A DNA stretch of 49,189 nucleotides. It comes from Zygnema cylindricum (lineage: Eukaryota > Streptophyta > Zygnematophyceae > Zygnematales > Zygnemataceae). Location: positions 54,281 through 103,469 of the forward strand of contig JBBHKE010002791.1 in NCBI GenBank assembly GCA_037447655.1, read 5' to 3'. Under the pieces are notes generated by a model that was not told the DNA's origin, ran no database searches, and was given only the letters and a program-made list of their open reading frames with translations. A program made the position numbers and the translations under genes. This document shows positions 44,205 to 49,189 of this stretch, piece by piece. Every line of letters begins with the position of its first letter. The stretch's first letter is position 1.

Positions 44205-44205
44205 C

Positions 44206-44217
44206 TAGTATCAAAGC
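44206..44217 (+). other. Primer binding site for initiator tRNA-Met
   Basis: TAGTATCAAAGC matches the canonical plant-type site TGGTATCAGAGC at 10 of 12 positions and lies one base after the LTR end. Confidence 0.75.
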
Positions 44218-44238
44218 TATTCCCCGTGACTCGACAGC

Positions 44239-44816
44239 ATGGATGAACACGACGTATCCACTACAGAAATGTTAGCGCAAGTTCTCAAGGAGTTAGAAAG
44301 TGTTAGATTACAGAAAGCGCAGCTGAGCAACACCGTCGCGGCCTTGGAGTCTCGTCTTGGGGAGCGACCTCATGGAGACACGGAGAGAGACTTCAGGAGA
44401 ACGAAATTAAGACTTCCCCACGAGTTTGAACCTGCAAGACACAAGAACCTTGACACATGGCTATTCTCCGTTGCGAACTATCTCGAGAATTTTCCTAGTC
44501 TATCGGATTGTGAGAAGATTCACTACGCAAGTGGTCTTCTTAAAGGGGCAGCGGGGCATGGTGGAGGACATTGGTGGAGGATGATGAGATACCGACCGTC
44601 TGGGCACTCTTCGTTCAACTTCTCCGCGACGCTTGGCAGCCTGTCAACACGGTGAAGGCGGCAAGAGATAAGATCGCAATATTGAAGCAACGAACCTCAG
44701 TGTTGGAGTTTGCCCAACGGTTCTTGGAGTTCAAAGTTCAAATACCTATGATGACGAGGGATGAAGTCGTGGATTGCTACGTGAAGGGGCTTAATGAAAC
44801 TCTGAGACCTCCATAA
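44239..44816 (+). pseudogene. Ty3/gypsy-type Gag fragment, frameshifted and truncated
   Basis: Starts MDEHDVSTTEML with a leucine-rich coiled-coil-like stretch (residues 10-45). The capsid-like part follows: LPHEFEPARHKNLDTWLFSV, then after a frameshift in the repeated GGTGGAGGA at 44560-44580 the second frame reads PTVWALFVQLLRDAWQP, LKQRTSVLEFAQRF and YVKGLNETLRP, the usual Gag order. It stops at 44814. Nothing of protease, RT or integrase follows; element sequence fades out by about 44850. Confidence 0.75.
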
Positions 44817-44869
44817 GTCCTCAGAATGGACAGCTTCAAGAAGCATCTAGGATAACCCTGACCCCTTTG

Positions 44870-45115
44870 TGTTTCAGCAAGAGCAACTGCCACCCTGGCA
44901 AATAAAACATTTGGCCACCTTCACCCCTGTAAAGGCAAGACTCCTCGAGTCGATAGCAAAAAGAATCTCTGAATTTGCTCCCCTGAGCAGTAAGTTATGG
45001 AGGGTCAAAGTTGACCTTTTGTACACAAGCTCTCTGAAGAGAGGATCCTATCTCCAAGTTTTTCTAAGTCCTATCTCTCTCACAAACTCTATCAACTAAT
45101 GCACGAAGCCAATCA
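44870..45115. repeat. Repeat F, copy 2
   Basis: Order and spacing of CACCCCTGTAAAGGCAAGAC, GAGTCGATAGCAAAAAGAAT, CTGAATTTGC and TTTTTCTAAGTCCTATC match copy 1 (41640-41885). Confidence 0.6.
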
Positions 45116-45555
45116 GATTATAGTTCCGTACACAAAAGTACAGCCGCCTGTTTACTTTATGTACGGAAATTATACAACATGGCCTTAATGTCGACACATG
45201 TCATATCCAGATTCGGTGCCGTAATCTCCGGAGATACCACGATCCAATATAATTTCGCCACGTGTCATCCGATGTGGCGATGACCACAAACCAACAAATT
45301 CTTCTTCCGCGATCTCGACGCTAATTCCGGCCGTCCGATTAAATTAACATTTGATCGTAGTCGTAATAAATACATGCGCGGTATTTGTTTCGCTTACGAA
45401 ATGAATACGCGGTTTTTATTTCTTATCCGTACCTCAATCCGTACTTTTACACTACCGGTTCTATGTATCTTGTAAACAATTACAGTTAAATGATTTATCC
45501 TACGTATTAATGTTTAATTAATTATCAAACCATGTAGTACTTAACACTAGTTCAA
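45116..45555. other. No recognised feature
   Basis: AT-rich DNA without ORFs. It may include the far part of the copia LTR or its flank. Confidence 0.4.
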
Positions 45556-45559
45556 CACT

Positions 45560-45642
45560 TAACGGCTAAGGTTACCGTCTACCGGCAGCTTACCGTCTGG
45601 CAAGTACCAGGTTCAAATCCTGTGGCCGCCGCATATCTTTTT
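45560..45642 (+). ncRNA. tRNA-like Pol III unit, possible SINE head
   Basis: Box B-like GGTTCAAATCC (45610-45620) within a T-arm-like CCAGG/CCTGT, preceded about 40 bp upstream by a box A-like GGCTAAGGTTACCG and followed by TTTTT (45638-45642), a Pol III terminator. A 3' GGCCGCC has no convincing acceptor partner upstream and the anticodon arm does not fold well, so this is not a functional tRNA. It lies on the strand opposite to the copia element, within or just beyond its LTR. Confidence 0.35.
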
Positions 45643-45655
45643 ATTAAATAAACCC

Positions 45656-45842
45656 CTAATATATATTTCCCGTAGACCTCAGGATAGCCTAGGTAGCCAT
45701 GGCTCTAGCTTCCTCTCCAATTTCTCAGTGACTGCGACAAGTTTGAGAGTTTGGAGAGAGAAGTTAGAGGAAGACTGCCTCGGCTTCTTTCTATATTTCT
45801 ATTTAGACCTAGAAAATACTTTAAAGGACCATTAATTTTACA
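45656..45842 (-). mobile_element. Start of the 3' LTR of the Ty1/copia element
   Basis: In element orientation the LTR begins TGTAAAATTAATGG at 45842, right after the polypurine tract AAGGGGAG (45843-45850). The outer end cannot be fixed because the other LTR is outside the window; the lower coordinate given is nominal. Confidence 0.6.
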
Positions 45843-45855
45843 CTCCCCTTATTTT

Positions 45856-48800
45856 CTAGTCAAACTTTAATTTCAGACCACACTTCTCCTTGTAGAAAAT
45901 TAGCGTAGGGGAAAACACAGGTTTGGTCATCATATCTGCTACCATCTCACTATCTGGTCGATACTCTAAACTGATTATTTTGTTTTCTACTTTCTCTCTA
46001 ACAAAGCTGAGTCTGATGTCCATGTGTTTGGCTTTAAAATGATGTTTAGGATTGGTAGAAATAGCAATTGGTGCCTGATTATCACAAAATGTTTTCTGCA
46101 CACCACTATTAAGGTGACCAAGCTCACGAAACAAAGACTTGACCCACATCAATTCTTTTACAGCAAAGCAAGAGGCCATATACTCAGCCTCCATGGTGTA
46201 CTGAGCAATAACTTTTTGTTGTTTGCTACTCCAATAGCAAGCCCCATCACCCACATATAATACATATCCAGAAGTGCATCTCCTCATCGGAGCATCACCA
46301 TAACTGGCATCACTCCAAGTAGTGATGTGAATATTCTCCCCACCCAAATGCAACCATAGATCCCTAGTTCCTATCAAGTATCTAAGGACTCTCTTAGCTG
46401 CCTCCTAATCCCTCTTAGTGGGAGCATTTAGACTTCTACTCAGCACTCCTACAGCTGCAGCTAAACTCGGCCGGGTACAATTCATAAAATAGATTAGACT
46501 TCCCACTTCTTGCCTGTAAGGAATAGTCTGCATGAACTTCTGTTCTTCAGGAGATAATTCAACGTCCAAGACTATGACTCATTCTTCCTCACTCCCCTCA
46601 CTTCTCTTCTTCAACTCCATCCATTTGAAATTTTTCAAGCATGTTCCCTATTGCTTCCTTTTGAGTCAATCTTATAATTTTCCTTTTTCGGTCTCTCTCT
46701 ACTTGAATTCCCAAAATATATTTTGCTTCCCCCATATTCTTTTTTTCAAATCTCCCCTTAAGATCGGTTTTCAGTTTATTAATTTTTTCCATTGATTTAC
46801 TTAAAACAAGCAAATCATCAACATAAACTGTAATAAATAAAAAACCTTCCTCATCTTCGAAAACATAGATTGAGTGATCTCTGCTGATCCCGATATATCC
46901 CAGACCGGTAAGAAACTCATCAAGCTTTTTATTCCACTGTCGAGGCGCCTGTTTCAAACCATAAAGAGATTTAATCAGCCGGCATACCTTACTCTCCTCT
47001 CCTTCCTCCACAAACCCTTCGGGTTTTCGCATGAAGATCTCCTCTTCCAATTCTCCATGCAAAAAGGTTGTCTTGATGTACATCTGGTGCACTTCCATGT
47101 CTTCTGCTGCTGCCAAGCTGAGAAGTATGCGGACGGAGGGAAATCTGACCACCGGGGCAAAGGTTTCCTCGTAGTCAATTCCCTCCTTTTGTGTAAATCC
47201 CTTTGCCACTAATCGGGCCTTGTAGCGCTCGATTCTGTTATCTGGGTTCAGTTTTAATTTGAAAACCCACTTACAACCGATTGGTTTTCGGTTAGGTGGA
47301 CAACCCACCTGCTCCCAAGTATCGACTGCCATAATTGAGGCCATCTCCTCATTAATGGTTGTCTTCCACCGATTTCTTTCTGGACAAGTCATCGCCTCTC
47401 CATAAGTTTGAGGTTCATCTTGATGAGATAGTTTAGTTACCTTGTTATAAACCTATTTTTCTTGCAATCTTTTGCTGCTTCTCCTTCCCCCCTCAAAATC
47501 TGAGGCTGGAATAGATGGTTCTCGTGGATTCTTTTGAACAAACTCGGCTTCTCCCCTATCCCTTGATTCCGAATCAATTTCCACCACGTCTTCTGCTTCG
47601 GGTAGTGTTGTCATTGGAGTTTCCACAGCCGAGTACATTTCGGTCTGATTTGTACCTACAAGAATGTCATCTTCTCTAAAACATGGATAGTTAGGAGCTC
47701 ATAGTCATCGGAATTTTCTGACTCAAATCTGATTTTTACTGACTTTGTATACTTGAAGGGATCCATAGACTTTCCTTCATCCATAACTACTAGATGCTTT
47801 ACTAAGATTATATCTTCCCTTTTTAGATCGTAAACTCTATATCATTTAACATCCTCATCATATCCTAATAAGTATCCCGGTTTTCCTTTTGGATCTAGCT
47901 TCCAATTCGATCGATCTGTATCCTGACTGAAAACTTGACTGCCGAAAACCTTTAAGTGAGATATGTTTGGTTTCCGACCTGTCCATCTCTCATAAGGTGT
48001 TTGATCTTTTATAGCTGTAGTAAGAACTATATTTTTTAGGTAATTAGCACAGTTCATTGCTTCTGCCCAAACCCTTTTTCCTATCTTTTTATCTGAGAAC
48101 ATACTTCTAGCACTATCACTTAGTGTTCTATTTAACCCTTCAGCTACCCCATTCTGTTCCGGATTTTCTGGAACTGTCTTTTGGTGTTGGACTCCATCTT
48201 CCCTCAAAAAATCCTCAATCTGGTTAGAAGTATACTCCCCACCATTGTCACTCCTTACTCTCTTGATTGGAGTTTCATGGAGTTTTTCACTCCATGCTTT
48301 ATATTGTCTAAATCAATCCTGAGCTTCTGACTTGTTTTTCAAAAAATACACTCGGGAATACCGAGACCAATCATCAGTGATAGTCATCATAAATCTCTTC
48401 CCCCCCGGTGAGGGCACTTTAGCCGGTCCCCAAATATCTGTGTGTACTAGATCTATAATTTTTTCTCCCTTATAGGTGGCTGTTTTAGGAAAGGGTAATC
48501 TGTGTGTTTTACCTTGAGCACATCCACTACAATCACTTATATTATCATTCTCACTGAACTTAATCCCTTCCACCACTCCCATCTTTTTCATTTCTCTTAA
48601 CTTGTCTAGATTCACATGCCCAAGCCTCTTATGCCACATCATAATATCATGAACACAGCATAATAAAGTTTCTTCTTTTCATTACTTAAAACCAGCCTAA
48701 ACATCCCATGGCTACCTTTCTCAGCAATGAAATAGACATCCTCCTCAAAACTAGCAGTAAAGACTCCTTCCCTAGTGCTAGTAAAAAAACCCTTATCATC

Positions 48801-49189
48801 TAATACGGATGTAGAGATGAGGTTTTTGTTCAGCTCCGGAATAAACAATACATCGGAGAATGTTACTATGGATGTCTTTCCTTCTACTAACACTTTCAAA
48901 TCTACCGATCCTACAAGAGTAGTGGTGACTATCCTCCCATCCCCGTACTCTATCTCTACGGTGGGAATATTTCTTATCTTAGTGAACAGGTGCCTATCCT
49001 TACACATGTGCATGGAGGCACCTGAATCTACAATCCAGCCTGCTTCACCTTTCAATCCACCGTAAGCACATTTCTGCCTTCGTGGAATTTCGACCTCGTT
49101 TTTCGCCTCCAACTCCTCATCTAAAAGGAGCTCATCGTCCTCGTCCTCGGATTCCGCCTCATGTACCTGTGTCACAAGGGCCTTTTTCT
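45856..49189 (-). pseudogene. Ty1/copia polyprotein, 3' two thirds, lightly broken
   Basis: Order on the minus strand fits Ty1/copia (protease, integrase, RT, RNase H). Protease: WIVDSGASMHMC (49050). GAG-pre-integrase/HHCC: HKRLGHVNLDKLR with CSGCAQGK (48540-48640). Integrase core: HTDIWGP (48450), SDNGGEY (48255), NGVAEGLNRTL (48140), giving D, D and E. RT 46598-47392: WVFKLK, ARLVAKGFTQKEGIDY and YVDDLLVL. RNase H 45856-46377: SDASYGD, TMEAEYMA and DNQAPI. Breaks: a frameshift at 48640, an in-frame stop near 48320, a stop near 47455, and stops in 46380-46600. Gag lies past the window end. Most catalytic motifs are intact, so decay is recent. Confidence 0.92.

Overview
The window is nuclear DNA from a eukaryote with a large, repeat-rich genome, very probably of the green lineage (a non-seed plant or streptophyte alga cannot be separated from here). 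Three things point that way. The best conserved gene is an intron-containing SEC11 signal peptidase whose exons read most like plant SEC11. Two exon-like segments look like a plastid PAP/fibrillin gene. The transposons (Ty1/copia, Ty3/gypsy, a non-LTR element, hAT, Harbinger-type and TA-flanked MITEs) form a plant-like set. There are no operons and few long ORFs; the DNA is AT-rich with many GTAC-containing motifs.

Layout. 1-4.5 kb: simple repeats and two minus-strand exon-like segments (355-501 and 4363-4507) of a possible PAP/fibrillin gene. 4.5-12 kb: a dense field of small DNA transposons. At least three families can be paired by terminal inverted repeats (TIRs) and target duplications: family A, about 220 bp with TACACCGTGAATCGC-like ends; family B, about 775 bp, GGGTGCGTCTCCATGT ends and a TAA/TTA duplication; family D, about 1 kb, GGGCACTTTCCCATG ends and a TAA duplication. 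Several are nested. 12-13 kb: a 76-bp tandem repeat and a GC-rich island. 14.3-15.7 kb: a hAT-type non-autonomous element with an 8-bp target duplication that carries a 62-bp satellite, itself split by a TA insertion. 15.7-18.2 kb: nothing recognised. 18.2-20.8 kb: a family B element with family D copies inside it.

21.6-24.2 kb: the only long non-transposon ORF, an intronless gene for a predicted single-pass membrane protein with five acidic repeats of about 95 residues, broken by one apparent +1 frameshift; I do not recognise it. 25-26 kb: a CT-rich simple-repeat tract. 26.7-32.2 kb: another family B element, then a decayed hAT transposon (BED finger, transposase, hATC dimerisation domain) inside an interlocked set of inverted repeats. 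33.6-37.4 kb: SEC11 in at least six exons. The catalytic Ser and Asp regions are present, but I cannot find the short segment that normally carries the catalytic His, and fragments of one exon are repeated upstream.

38.6-45.1 kb: two tandem, diverged, minus-strand copies of a non-LTR retrotransposon, each followed by a related repeat (F1, F2); the second copy abuts a Ty3/gypsy LTR with primer binding site and broken gag. 45.5-45.65 kb: a tRNA-like Pol III unit (possible SINE). 45.84-49.19 kb: the 3' two thirds of a Ty1/copia element on the minus strand, running off the window end.

Except for SEC11, the acidic-repeat gene and perhaps the PAP/fibrillin exons, the window is mobile elements, their debris and simple repeats.
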